Positions 22,446 through 35,513 of a stretch of DNA of 48,142 nt are shown piece after piece (position 1 is the first letter of the stretch; every line of letters starts with the position of its first letter). The notes beneath the pieces are model-generated. The model was not told the DNA's origin, did not search any database, and was given only the letters and a program-made list of their open reading frames with translations. A program made the translations under genes and the position numbers. Source of the stretch: Lyophyllum atratum (taxonomy: Eukaryota; Basidiomycota; Agaricomycetes; Agaricales; Lyophyllaceae); NCBI GenBank assembly GCA_014905825.1, contig JACGCN010000113.1:1-48142 (forward strand). Direction: 5' to 3'.

Positions 22446-23906
22446 ATGGCTGAAGACAAAACAACAGGGGAAGACGGTACAGACTCCTCGAGCAATTCTG
22501 GGCAGCCAAACCCTCCCAGTTTGAACCCTAGGCCCGACTCCGAGACACCACCATCTGCACCACCTTCGACAACTTTCCCGGACCGAACAGAGCTTCTGTC
22601 TCGCGCTCGGGGCTTTCTGCAATCTCCACAAATTCTGTACCAAGAACCTTTAGCAAAACGACAATTCCTGGCAGAGAAAGGTCTTAATGAGACAGAGATC
22701 AATGCTCTTTTGCGTGAGCTTGTGAGTATTGCACCTTTCTGGTGATGGAATTGACCTTAACGGTCGTATGAAGCCCCTCCAGAGACCTACAGTGCCTCCC
22801 CGATCATATCCACAACCACCTCCATCGAATCTCCCTACCCTTCTCTTAGGGCTAACTCGTCTCTTCTCCTGGATAGCAGGAGGATCAGCGGCACTCATAT
22901 TCATATACTACGTGCGTGTTACTTCAATCCATGCTTTAAGTGCCTAATAGACAAGTCTAGCGATTTCTTCTGCCCCGTATAACGCAAACTACTTTGGCAC
23001 GACACTCAATCAGATCCCATCATCTCTCCCTTTTGCGCAGACTCACTGAATCCCTCGCTTCGTTGAAGGAATCACAAACGGAATCATACAGGGCTCTTCC
23101 TCGTCTAGAACCATACAAGGAACCTCCAGAATTCCAAGCATGTCACACCGTTGCAGAGGTGCTGAAAGAACTTGGGCAGAAAGATCCCGATATGCAAAGC
23201 ATTCCTCCTTTAACACTAATTCGATGTGGACTTGAGGGCTATGGCAAAGGAAAAGATGATGACAGCTCAAGCCCCACAACGGAAGAGCTTTTCCGATATT
23301 TGGAAGGTCAGGTTCCATGGCTAGTATCTGAGGAGGGGCTAAAATATGAGGTGAAAGTTTTCGATTCACCTACTCCTTCCCGGGAGACTGATACTTGACC
23401 TATTCCCGAAAAGCAAAAGCTATGGGAAACGCTTTCAACCTGCTCTCTGTTCACCAGAACGCCCTCTCTGCCGGAATCGAATGCAGAGAACTTCGAAGAC
23501 CAGGAACCTACACGTTGGACGTATACTGCTCCTACCCCTAAGCAGCCTTCCTCAGTCCTGGAATCTATGGCTGCGCTTTCAGAATCTCTCCCGAAGAGTT
23601 CTGCACCAAAACACAACTCCGGTCAACACACTCTACAAGCTCTCTCTGAATTTACTGGCTACATAGGCACCCAGCTTTACCTGCCTTACCGCCCACCATC
23701 GAGCGCTATGGGTTTCCTTGGCTCAGGCAGTTCATTAGGCCCAGCAGAAGATGAGTTCCGGCGGGAAATTAGAGCCTTGAAGGGGCTTGTGCTGAATCGG
23801 TGAGAAAAACCTGTGCTACCTCCACAAATATGACCACTTACCAGGATTCAACAGACGATCGTTCATGCCAGCAATTCCTCGACCCACTAGTGTACCTGTT
23901 CCCTGA
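22446..23906 (+). CDS. PEX14: Peroxisomal membrane anchor protein Pex14
   Basis: It docks the import receptor Pex5 at the peroxisome membrane. The N-terminal Pex14 domain is clear: RARGFLQSPQILYQEPLAKR, FLAEKGLNETEINALLREL. After an intron a Pro-rich linker (PPRSYPQPPPSNLP) leads to a membrane segment, LFSWIAGGSAALIFIYY. Another intron (about 22912-22959) precedes RFLLPRITQTTLARHSIRS and a helical region. The C-terminal part (MAALSESLPKSS, LQALSEFTGYIGTQLY, GPAEDEFRREIRALKGLVLN) continues over a last intron (about 23799-23853) into RRSFMPAIPRPTSVPVP and TGA at 23904-23906. One in-frame TGA at 23396-23398 is best explained by a 63-nt intron, 23351-23413. The start is uncertain among ATGs at 22338, 22404 and 22446. 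Confidence 0.88.
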
Positions 23907-24312
23907 TGTATATATTACTCTGGCGAACAATAATACCTTTTCGTGAAGACCGAATTCATACTCGTGTTAATGCCAATACACAAGCTAATACATTACCCAA
24001 GAGCGTGTATTTCCGCACAACGACTTTCTAAATGATCTGCAAACTTGGTTCAGTCAGTTCAGATATCCCGAAGCATTGTAATTCCTTTCCGTAAGTTTCG
24101 CCCATTAAGACGTCGCATTCAGGGTCAAGACCCAAAAGTACAGGGCCCACTGCATGATTCAAATTGCTTGGTCGTTGCCACTCCTTCCCATGTGGTATTA
24201 CGTCATATCTAAATTGGGCAAGTATTCTGGATGAACGAACTTGGTCTCGTCTCCTGAGTGGGAGCACTCTTACCCCTTCATCTCCACCTCCACCACCACC
24301 CCTCAAACCGAT
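23907..24312. other. Intergenic between PEX14 and GLC3
   Basis: 3' flank of PEX14 and 5' leader of the branching enzyme gene. A CCA/CCT-rich stretch (about 24280-24300) lies just before the ATG. No gene seen. Confidence 0.45.
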
Positions 24313-26852
24313 ATGCCCACAGCCCCTCTCGATCCTAAGGTAGTTACGCAGCAGGATGGCTACCTGGAGCCCAATGCTCCTGCCATAGTCCAGCGATACG
24401 ACGTGTTCAGGAAATGGAAAAACACGATCGAGCAGCATGAAGGTGGTTACGAGAGTTTCACGAAGGGCTACCTCAAGTTTGGCTTCAACGTCGGAAAAAA
24501 TGGCCAGGTCGTATACAGAGAATGGGCTCCCAACGCAACGGAGGCCAACTTGATTGGCGATTTCAGTGAGTGTTCTTTCCTCCTTATCGTCGGCCAGATT
24601 GGAAGCATTGATGCATGATTCAACTTTTGCTTCTCAGATGAATGGAGCAGGACTTCGCACCCCATGAAAAAGGATAATTTCGGCGTCTGGGAGATCACCG
24701 TTCCGCCTACATCTTCTGGTGCCTGTGCTATCCCTCACGATTCCAAGATTAAGGTAGGCGCAATGCTTGAATGATTTTCTCGTCCACCCACCAATCTAGA
24801 ACTAGATTTCGATGATTCTTCCATCCGGGGAGCGTATTGAGCGTCTCCCAGCTTGGATTAGGCGCGTCACACAGGACCTTAGTGTCTCCCCTGTCTACGA
24901 TGCCCGTTTCTGGAATCCGCCCAAATCGCAGACATATAAGTTCAAGTATTCGAGGCCACCGAGACCCACCAACGTGAGAGTATACGAGGCGCATGTCGGA
25001 ATCTCGACTCCTGAAGGCAGAGTAGGTACCTACAAGGAGTTCACGCGTAACATCCTACCTCGCATCAGGGACCTCGGCTACAATGTCATACAGCTCATGG
25101 CGGTCATGGAACACGCGTACTATGCTTGTATGTACCTCTTATCCTTCGGCATACCGATTTATCTTGATAGTTCGCCGCATATATAGCATTCGGCTACCAA
25201 GTGACAAGCTTCTTCGCTGCAAGCTCTCGCTATGGCAGTCCCGAGGATCTGAAGGAACTTGTAGACACAGCGCATGAGATGGGATTGACCGTACTACTCG
25301 ACATGGTCCACTCACATGCCTGCAAAAACGTCCTTGACGGCCTTAACGAGTTCGACGGCACCGATCATTTATACTTCCATGAGGGTGCCAAAGGACGACA
25401 TGAGCTCTGGGACAGTCGGCTATTTAACTATAGCCAGCATGAAGTCATGAGGTTCTTGCTGAGTAACCTGAGGTTCTACCTGGAAGAGTTCCAGTTCGAC
25501 GGCTTCAGGTTTGATGGGGTGACCAGTATGATGTACAAACATCATGGCATTGGAACAGGATTCTCCGGAGGCTATCATGAATACTTCGGAGACGCTGCGG
25601 ATATCGAAGCGATTGTGTACCTTATGATTGTGAGTCGACCTTCTTCACCTCTACGCGCCCTTACCGTTTCTCGCTGTTTTAGGCCAACGATGCTATCCAT
25701 AGCCTCTACCCCAATGCTATCACGATCGCGGAGGATGTCTCTGGCATGCCCCTTCTTGGTGCGCCTGTTGAGAAGGGGGGTGTTGGCTTTGATTATCGTC
25801 TGTCAATGGCTATCCCCGATATGTGGATCAAGCTGCTCAAACACAAATCCGACGACGAGTGGGATCTTTCAAACATCGTCCATACACTGACAAACCGCCG
25901 ATATGGAGAAAAGAGCATTGCCTACTGTGAGAGCCATGACCAGGCCTTGGTAGGTGATAAAACATTGGCATTTTGGCTCATGGATAAAGAAATGTGTGAG
26001 TTAGGAGTCGCTTCACAGTGATCTTGGCTTATTGGAATTCGACCTTTAGATACGAACATGTCTGACATGAGTCCAATGACCCCCACCATTTCTCGAGGAC
26101 TTGCCCTCCACAAAATGATACGGTACGCCGCCAAATATTTCGAGTAACACTGTCTTGACTCTTGTTCCAGTCTTTTGACTCACTCCCTGGGCGGAGAAGG
26201 TTATCTGAACTTCGAAGGCAACGAATTTGGTCATCCCGAGGCATGTCGTCAATCGCGTCTGCCATCGAGTTTTTAAACTAATCTCTCTGTGAAAGTGGCT
26301 TGATTTCCCCCGAGAGGGCAATCAAAACTCGTTCCACTACGCCCGTCGTCAATGGAACGTGGTGGACGACCCGCTTCTTCGCTACCGATACCTTAACAAC
26401 TTCGATCGCGCTATGAACCATCTCGCAGGAAAATTCGGCTGGCTTGATTCACCCCAAGTGAAGGCTTATGGCCAAGCTCATTCTCCAGATTCTGACCCGC
26501 TGGCTTCTACGCAGGCGTATGTCTCCCTCAAGAATGAAGCTGACAAGGTCATTGTGTATGAACGCGCTGGACTCCTGTTCATCTTCAACTTCAACCCTAC
26601 GAAGAGTTTCACCGACTACAGGGTAGGCGTGGAGGAGGCTGGGGAATATCACATCGTCTTGAGCAGCGACGACAAAGAGTTCGGGGGCTTCGCAAATATC
26701 AAGCTCGATGGGAGGTTCTTTACGACGCCCATGGAATGGAACAACCGAAAGAACTGGTTGCAGGTATGTTTTATGTTTGTTTTATGGGATAGAAGCTTAT
26801 CGCGGCTTAGGTGTATATCCCTGCGAGGACCTGCATGGTTCTCGCAAAATAG
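24313..26852 (+). CDS. GLC3: 1,4-alpha-glucan (glycogen) branching enzyme, GH13
   Basis: It cuts alpha-1,4-linked glucan and rejoins the piece through alpha-1,6 bonds during glycogen synthesis in the cytosol. The ATG at 24313 starts [11 protein letters not shown]. The CBM48 module follows ([20 protein letters not shown], then [19 protein letters not shown]). The GH13 core shows [20 protein letters not shown], the nucleophile Asp in [11 protein letters not shown], the acid/base Glu in [12 protein letters not shown], and the transition-state stabiliser in YCESHDQA. Next come [14 protein letters not shown] and [13 protein letters not shown], and the C-terminal beta domain ([20 protein letters not shown]). 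It ends [13 protein letters not shown] with TAG at 26850-26852. About nine introns, frame intact. Length of about 680 residues matches eukaryotic branching enzymes. Confidence 0.96.
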
Positions 26853-27289
26853 CTTTATCGTGCAACGTATTTGAACTTCTATTATTGAACTTGTATTATG
26901 GATGATGTGATTCTAGCTTTACGTTTGATACCTACTTTGATACCTGTAGCAGTGGTCTGGAACAGGCATGGAACGGACTTATATTTTTCCTTTAGAATTC
27001 GTTATACTTCGTAGAGAAGGCCGAAGGAAACAGAGTGTTCTGGTGGCTCGTCAAAGCTGATGCGGCTCATACCGGCTTTTGACCTTTTGAGTACGCTGAA
27101 CTTGTTACGATGTGGCGCAACGGGGGGTTACTTTGTCACATGTCGCCATTCATCCCTACATATACGGTCTGCGGGGGGGATGAAGAGGTAAATGGATGAG
27201 GATACAAGAACTCCGTTGTAACTAAGCTACTTTGAATATGGTACTTCTACTTTCTATCTTACAACTTGTATCTGCGGGGACTTCCTCGC
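26853..27289. other. Convergent 3' intergenic region of GLC3 and LEU2
   Basis: It holds the 3' flanks of two convergent genes and a GC-rich stretch around 27120-27180. No gene seen. Confidence 0.45.
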
Positions 27290-28626
<1,337 letters not shown>

Positions 28627-28828
28627 GTTTAGAATATACGCGTTGCTGAAGGAGCAGGGAGACGAGCCTTTCTATGAAATCGATTCGGTTGTTCGGATCC
28701 GCTAAACCTAAAGCAGCGACGCGCTCGGCCGAAGCGGCAGCCTAGCGCACGGAGTGATCGTGAATCCACGTGACAACAATTTTATCTCATCGCGATTATT
28801 GCTTCCTTCAAGTTCAAGAGACCTTATC
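28627..28828. promoter_or_regulatory. Bidirectional LEU2/NOB1 promoter with CACGTG
   Basis: The 202 bp between the two ATGs must serve both divergent genes. CACGTG is at 28767-28772. I looked for a Leu3-type CCGGNNCCGG site and did not see one. A GC-rich stretch lies at 28715-28745. Confidence 0.45.
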
Positions 28829-30392
28829 ATGTCGACTTCAGACGCTCCGCGCTGCAAAAATCTCGTTCTTGATGCTGGACCGCTTCTTTCACTCTCACCT
28901 CTGCGAGGTTTGGCAGAAACTTATCTGACGGTTCCTCAAGTCCTTGCTGAACTGAAGGACAAACGCGCGCGGGACCATTTTGAACAACTGGGCTTGCTAT
29001 CTGGTGTCAATATCAAAGTACAATCGCCCGATGCTGCGAGCTTGGCTCATGGTGAGTGAAGAGCTTGGAAAGGTGATAGTATACTCATAATCAACAGTCA
29101 TTCAATGGGCAAAGAAAACTGGAGACTACAGTGTCCTCTCGCATCCTGATATTTGTGTCCTGGCGTTAACTTACGCATTGAGTGAAGAGGCAAAAAAGGC
29201 CAAGGAGGCGAAAAAGGATGCCAATGAGGCAAGCCCTTTTCAAACTATTCGCGATTCAGGACTGACTAAATACGATAGTAGCCAGCGCCTGAAACAACAG
29301 TAGATGCACAGGCTACGGAAGAGATCTCGTCTATACTGGAAGACTTGCCCATGGAAGACCAGCCAGAGACACCAGAGGATGCTGAAGTCGAAACCCATGT
29401 TGTAGCAGGTGGATCTTCTGGGGAAGAGAGCACTGATGGAGCTCAAGACGAGGCGGGCGAAGAGCCATTAGAGCCATTAGACGTACAACTTCAACCACTG
29501 GAGGAAGACGCATCTGTATCTCACCCCATTCAACCTCCGGCTTCTCAAGGTCCATCCGCGCCAGTTTTCGAAGACCCTTCTGATTCTGACGATGGTGAAG
29601 GCGAGTGGATAACACCTAGCAATGTTGGCCTGCACAAATCGCGGGCGCTGGATCTCCTCCCCGATGCTGGCGCGAAGGGAAAGCGGAAAGTTGAGGAAGT
29701 GATCGATGCGGGTTGCATGACTGCCGATTTCGCGATGCAAAACGTGCTATTGCAGATGGGGCTCAATCTTGTGGGTGTAGAGGGGAAGAGGATAGAGAAG
29801 GTGAAAAGCTGGGTGCTGCGATGTCATGCGTGCTTCAAGTGAGTCGTCACTGACTCTGTCGGATGCGAGTAACTTACCTGTCCGGTCACACAGAATCTGC
29901 AAAGACAACTCAAAGAAGTTCTGTCCATCGTGCGGAAACCCGACACTTCTGCGAGCATCGGTTACAGTGTCGGCGCCGGGTGCCTCAGCTGATGCACCCG
30001 TGATGCAAGTCCATCTCAAGCCAAACTTCCAGTACAGGATTCGGGGGACGAAATACTCGATCCCAACACCCAAAGCCGGATCTGCGAAAACAGGAGCTGG
30101 TGATAATTTGATACTGAGAGAAGATCAGCAAGAGTATATGAGGGCTAAGAAGCAGGCAGATGGAAAGCGGGAGCGCGAGGAGACCAAGATGTTGAAAGGG
30201 ATCTTAGGTCGGGGTGTAGAGGGCGCCACAGGCGTCGGCAGCTGGATGGATCCAGATTGGATACCCGAGATGATAACTGTCGGATCCGGTGGCAAAGGCA
30301 GGACCATAAAGTCCGGGGGAATGGATGGGGATTTGCCCCAGATCGGATATGGAAAGAAAAATCCCAACGCGACGAGGAAGAAGCGCAAGTAG
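28829..30392 (+). CDS. NOB1: 20S pre-rRNA D-site endonuclease Nob1
   Basis: It makes the final cut at the 3' end of 18S rRNA in pre-40S particles. The ATG at 28829 opens the PIN domain: LVLDAGPLLSLSPLRGLAE with an active-site Asp, VLAELKDKRARDHFEQL, then after an intron WAKKTGDYSVLSHPDI and VLALTYALSEEAKKAKEAKK. An acidic, low-complexity insert of about 110 residues follows. GEWITPSNVGLHKSRAL and the conserved DFAMQNVLLQMGLNLV lead to a zinc ribbon, LRCHACFKICKD with a second pair KFCPSCGNPTLLR (an intron falls between). The C-terminus RIRGTKYSIPTPKAG to GYGKKNPNATRKKRK ends at TAG 30390-30392. Three or four introns; frame intact. Confidence 0.94.
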
Positions 30393-30470
30393 GGTAGATT
30401 GCGGTGCTTTACATTCGCATTCGATCGTTGGGTTGTATTCTGTCATAATGGATCATACTGGTGTTCTACC

Positions 30471-31180
30471 TCAATTCCCGAGACTCCTGTTCATGAAACG
30501 CCTCTTCTGGAATGACATCCACCACTTGCTTGGCTTGCCTGTTCCATCCGCGTATAACCGTTCGACCAACCGCGCAGCCAACTCCTGGCGGACCTGAGTG
30601 AGGTATTGCCGTAGGTATTCTGGATTAGGCGGTCATATATACGTGCACATATTAGGTGTACAATTAACACTCACCGCTATCAGACCGACTAGCAGGAGGG
30701 GCATAATGTGAGTTGAGAGGAAAGTTGGCATCGCCGGGGATTGGGAAGGACTCGACGGATAGGGTATTGAGCATCTTCGATGCTTCTATCTGTGTGGGCA
30801 CTGTGCGCGCGCTTCCTATTTTCGCAAGACAATCGGAAACGTAGAGAATCAGGACGATCAGGGTGCGGTCCGCCGGTCCTTTGATCTCGAAGTTGCGGAA
30901 GAGAGAGTTGGCACGGAAGAGATCGAGTGTTTCGTCGACAATGTCAAATTGCGACGCGTCAGCTGGAGATGAGGCATGGGTGGTCATTGCGAAAACTCGC
31001 TCCGCAGCTGGACAGTTAACTTACCAGGGGGTGCAGGACCGCGTATTCTCGTCTTTATGGGAAGAATGGACATGTTTCCGACCTGCCTAACATCTTGCTC
31101 TTCATTAAAGGAAGAATGGTATGCCTAAAGATGGTCATAAGCACCTTTATCAAGGAACGAGCCCTGCAACTTACAGGCAT
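30471..31180 (-). CDS. ARC18: Arp2/3 complex subunit 3 (ARPC3, p21)
   Basis: It is a structural subunit of the seven-member complex that nucleates branched actin. Exon 1 is a 6-nt micro-exon (ATGCCT, 31175-31180), followed by a 50-nt intron starting GTAAGT. Exon 2 (31025-31124) gives AYHSSFNEEQDVRQVGNMS and ILPIKTRIRGPAPP. Exon 3 follows an intron ending CTCCAG near 30975 and reads DASQFDIVDETLDLFRAN, SLFRNFEIKGPADRTLIVL. A later intron (about 30610-30672) precedes YLRQYLTQVRQELAARLVE and KPSKWWMSFQKRRFMNRSL, ending GN and TGA at 30471-30473. The phases of the first three exons fit (6+100 nt, then CT completes an Ala codon). About 180 residues, the usual length. An ATG at 30985-30987 is a false start inside intron 2. 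Confidence 0.93.
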
Positions 31181-31342
31181 AATGGTGAGCTCTGAAGGAG
31201 GTTGTTTGGCGTTGCTTGGCAAGACCCTTAGCTGTCTATATGACGTCCAGCCTGGTGTTGTCACAAGGTTTGTGTGACCCGCCTGCCACTCAAAAGGCTT
31301 GGTTCAGGAACCAGGAGTCCTCAACTTGCGGTCTTGTTCATC
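31181..31342. promoter_or_regulatory. Bidirectional ARPC3/YVC1 promoter, 162 bp
   Basis: The two ATGs are divergent and only 162 bp apart, so the core promoters must lie here or inside the first introns. No clear TATA box is seen. Confidence 0.35.
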
Positions 31343-34300
31343 ATGCCGGGATTTCTGGGAACTATTACGGAGAATGGAGACGATAACTCCATACGTTCCG
31401 TCGTGTCAGTGAAGCCGTCGCCCGACGCGTTGACCAGTATGTGTAAAGCAGTTCCCCGGGCCGATCATGGATGAACACAAATGGCATTGTAGGGCTCATA
31501 AGGCGCTTACGCGCCCTAACACTCGCACTTCTTCCTGTGGAAGTGGACCCAGAGGTTATCAATGAACCTACGAGCAGGGTTATCACCCCTCAAGTCATAT
31601 CTGCATACAGAGCAGCTGCAGGAGATTTCTTCGAGGCCGTACGTACTGGAGGTGGAGGGAAACCCAAAGATATCTCTCTCTAACATGTTTCTGTAGCTTC
31701 CTTACTGTCTTCTTCGTGCCAAGGCAGAGTTTATGTGGGATGCTAACCACAACCCAGCTGACTATGGCGAAAATCGAGGACGAGGCACGTTGTTTGACTC
31801 GCGTCGGACGCGTTCAACCAACTCAATTTCGCGATTCTTTCAACAGCAATAGCCTGCGAAGTTCTGGCACGCAGAATCGTGCATATAGCTCCACGAGATA
31901 GGTTGCACACAATCCTCTCATCCCGCTTCCGACACCGACAAATCGACGGCGACGAGAGTGACATGGCTAGTGCTCTCGAAGTCGCTATCGACTCGCACTG
32001 GTATGGACACCGCCTTTCCTTCGTTCCTCTTACCTAATTTTACGATCAGTCCGATATTTCTGTCTTCGAGCGAAGCCCAAGACGGTATGATGTATCGTCC
32101 CCTCATGCCACATAGTTCCCTTCTCACCCTTTTCCTAGTTGTAAACGCTCTGTGGACGGGAGAACTTGTCCAGAAGAATAACGAAAACAACGACATCGAT
32201 TGCAAGTCCCCCTTTCTATATCCTTGCGTCATGTCACACCCTAACTATGCACGAAAAGACGTACCATACGCGGATACCCGTGATCGTAGCTTCTGGGGCC
32301 ATTTAAATCCTGAGAGACTCAGTGTTCCAAGGTTCTTGGGGACTTCATAACTCGTGCCATTCCTACTAAGGCTTATTTTTCTCAATCAGATACCAGAATA
32401 TTTTCCGCATCATCATCTGGCTCTTCTTCCTCGTGGTATATTCACAAGCAGGTGAAATCTATAGCATTCCTCGAGCGGCCATGTCTTCTGATGTATTACA
32501 CAGTCCGCGAACCCCTGGAGCGATTGGGAAATGCACATAGATCATTCGACGAATGGGAGATCGTTCTTTACACTATGGCTCTTGCATTTACACTTGAGGG
32601 TATGTCTTCGTCATGAATCTTGATGCAAATCTCAGTGTTCTGACATGTCTCTTGAGCTAGACATGCACAAAGTATGACTCTACCGCCTCGTGCTCCTGCC
32701 AAAGTTTGACCCTCGCGACAGTTTTACTCAATTCTACGACTCTCCACCTGGCGGGCATTCACTTTCTGGAACTTCGTTTCTTTCGTCACCGATTGTCTTC
32801 TGGTTACAGCGTTCATCCTACGTGTCGTTAGTTTGACCGGTAGGGCCGATGATGATGTGACCATGCAACTCCGGAGCTTCCAAGTCTTGAGTTTTGTTTC
32901 ACCTTTGATATGGTGCGTTCATAGTGATATTATCCCCGTGCTCTCCCCAGACATTTACCCTGATCGTGCAGGATGAGTAAGTTGTTCGCACATCTTGAAG
33001 GATCCCTTCCAATAACTCTGCGCATCAGAACTCATCACGGTCTTCGATGGTTACAAGTAAGGTTCCATAAAATGCCTACATACTACGCACTTAACCGAAA
33101 TACCACAACTAGGTACATTGGAACGATGCAGATATGTGTGGCCCGTATGTTGAAAGAGTCTGGCATATTTTTTGCGGTCAGCGCTTCCTCTGCCACCCTG
33201 CTATTTGATCCTAACGGCGACACAGCTTCTATCTGTGCTTGCGATCGGATTTGCCCAAGGATTATTCGCGTTAGACGCTGCTGATGGCTCGACTGAACAC
33301 CCATCGGTAGTATGTAACTTTAGCTGAAGATGCGAGCACAGGATAACAGATTTCTATACAGGTTATCCATCAACTAGTCCAAGCACTCCTACAGTAAGGT
33401 TTCGTTCTATCCTCCTACCACCTGTCTCCCTTACCCGCGACACAGAGCGCCCGACTATGAGAAATATTCAGGAAGGTAACCGAATTTTGCCTCGCCGTCA
33501 CGTCCGTATCTGACGTGAAAACAATACAGCCCGCCTGGTCTCTTGCTATACTACCTGTGGGTGATAGTCATATCAGAAGATTCAAGGCAGTCTGACACTA
33601 TACCAGGTGGAACACGGTGACTGCAATCGTCCTGCTCAACGTCCTCATTTCTCTGTTCTCTTCTGCATACTCCGACGTCAGTGCCTTCGTAGTTTGTCAA
33701 ATCACTTTCACTAAATTTTGACATCAGGTCGTCGACGATGCCGAAGCCCAATATCTCGCATTCTTTGCAAGCAAGACTGTTGGCATGATCAGAGCTCCAG
33801 ATTCATTCGTTTATCCTGCCCCGTTTAACCTGATTGAAATATTCCTCGTTGCACCATTTGAGTACGTTCTTATCCCTGCCTAAAAGCCTCCTTCTCATAT
33901 TCCCACAACGACTGTTAGGATGATCCCGTACTTCCGACTGGGCGCTAAAGCATATGCCAAGGTGCTTTCATATCCTGATCCAGAGTTGCGCAATGCTGAT
34001 ACCAGCTCGAAACATAGCTCAACCGATATGTCATGCTCGTTGTCTTCTTCGTACCGTTGTCTGTGCTTGCTTTCTATGAATCGACCTTCGACAGGCGGAA
34101 GCATACTTGGATGAACAACTGGCTTAGGGGCGATGATGAGGGTCCTGAAGATTATCCGGAGGCCAGGGATCCCGACGGCGACGAGGCTACCGGGCTGCAG
34201 ATCAGCAAGGTGCCATTCGAGGAATTGACCAAGCTGCTCCCAGACACGCAGGAGGTCAGTACTTTGAACTGCTCCTGTATATTGGTACTGAATATAGGGC

Positions 34301-34491
34301 AGTCGAGCGAATCGGCAATCATCAAAGAGATGCACAAGACAGCAAAGTCGACTCATGCGACTATCATCGGCAAGATGCAAAAGGAGATCAAGGATCTGAA
34401 GGAGGAATTAGCCCTCAGACCCACCATACAGCAGATCCAGGATCTTCTCAAGGAACAAACGGAGGCTATAATCAAGAAACAGGATAATTAA
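31343..34491 (+). CDS. YVC1: Vacuolar TRP-like calcium channel Yvc1
   Basis: It is a cation channel that releases Ca2+ from the vacuole, in the yeast Yvc1 family. Exon 1 (MPGFLGTITENGDDNS) ends at 31438. Later exons read RRLRALTLALLPVEVDP, TSRVITPQVISAYRAAAGDF, MWDANHNPADYGENRG, then IFLSSSEAQ and VVNALWTGELVQKNNEN. The membrane part includes YQNIFRIIIWLFFLVVYSQA, FTFWNFVSFVTDCLLVTAF, RSFQVLSFVSPLIW, YIGTMQICVARMLKESGIFF, LLSVLAIGFAQGLFALDAA, and the pore-S6 region PPGLLLYYLWNT, AIVLLNVLISLFSSAYSDV. The cytosolic end has VDDAEAQYLAFFASKTVGMI and a C-terminal coiled coil (IGKMQKEIKDLKEELALRP), ending at TAA 34489-34491. At least fifteen short introns. Gene length and order match Agaricomycete homologues. 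Confidence 0.92.
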
Positions 34492-34733
34492 CAAACGGCC
34501 CATGGACAGAACCGAGATAAGAGACGATGTACATGATGATATATGACTTTTTTGGTACAGTTTACTGTGACATACCTACCTACCTAAGTACCAGTTTGAG
34601 TATACGCGGTACGAAGTTTGATCGTTGTTTCGATAGCAGTTACAATGTTGGATGTGATGTCGGAGGGTACAATGGATATTACGAATGCCAGGAACTTAAC
34701 GGGAAGTTGTTGAGTATTCGAGCTACGTTCCAG

Positions 34734-35513
34734 TCATTGCGCTGTCGCAGGCTCTCGCACAAGTTGGGTTAATAGATGCATGGAGTGGACGAAAAATGGT
34801 CGAATCTCGTTAATCTCCATGGAGCAAAGATTTGGAAGCTGTGAAACACCGGTTGTGCACAGGGGCGCATGCTGTGATGTCAAAGAAAACGACGTACACT
34901 GAGTTCACTATGATCAAGGGTTTTGAGACCGTCTCGACTCTTAGCTTGCCTGGCCTCTCGAAGGTCCTTGAGGAGGGATCTTAGTTTGTCAGGATTCTCT
35001 AGATCGTCTGACGCGCTTTTGAAATGTTATTGACGCGATGTGCTCGAAAGGGACGGCAGTAACACGCACACATCAAGCAGGACTTTGGACACCTCCGCGA
35101 AACGGAAAGGAAGGTCACTGAATCCAGGTTGTGATGTCTCCCGATTTAAACGATCTTGGAGGAAGTCTTCAGGAAAGATTGATGCCTAAGAGACAGCTCA
35201 ACTACGACTGACGAATACACACCGACATTGAGCCACGCAGGCGCGACAATGTGACATTTCTTTTTCGATTTTAGATTCACTGCCATCCATATTGGAACAC
35301 TGGCTTTATTGGGAGGTCTTAGAGGTCCATACGCGCCCTGAGAGACTTCAGCTCTAGCTGCCATCGCGGGTCGCGGGTAGGGATGAGAAGTACCGAAATA
35401 AACGCGGTCCTTTCCATGGAAATTAATGGAACAATTTCGATAAGTTGTTGCGACGAGATAAGCTCGAGCTCTGGAGGCGTTATTGACACTCGTAGGCCGT
35501 CTGGTAGAGCCAT
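34734..35513 (-). CDS. PSF2: GINS complex subunit Psf2
   Basis: It is part of the GINS tetramer that joins Cdc45 and Mcm2-7 in the replicative helicase. The ATG at 35511-35513 opens MALPDGLRVSITPPELELIS. Then come IEIVPLISMERTAFIS, an intron, GAYGPLRPPNKASVPIWMAV and LKSKKKCHIVAPAWLNV, a further intron, and FLQDRLNRETSQPGFSDLPF with FAEVSKVLLDV. After another intron the frame reads ASDDLENPDKLRSLLKDLRE, AKSRDGLKTLDHSELS, and the last exon LPNLCSMEINEIRPFFVHSM, ending TGA at 34734-34736. These are the hallmark Psf2 segments. About 200 residues, five exons. The unspliced reading frame on this strand hides the gene. Confidence 0.93.

Noticed and set aside
29331..29740. Minus-strand open frames inside NOB1
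   Set aside because: They are shadows of the acidic insert of NOB1; no motif, no start context.
30664..30987. ARPC3 start at the ATG 30985-30987
   Set aside because: It falls in intron sequence upstream of the true acceptor near 30975, and the two upstream exons encode the conserved family N-terminus in phase.
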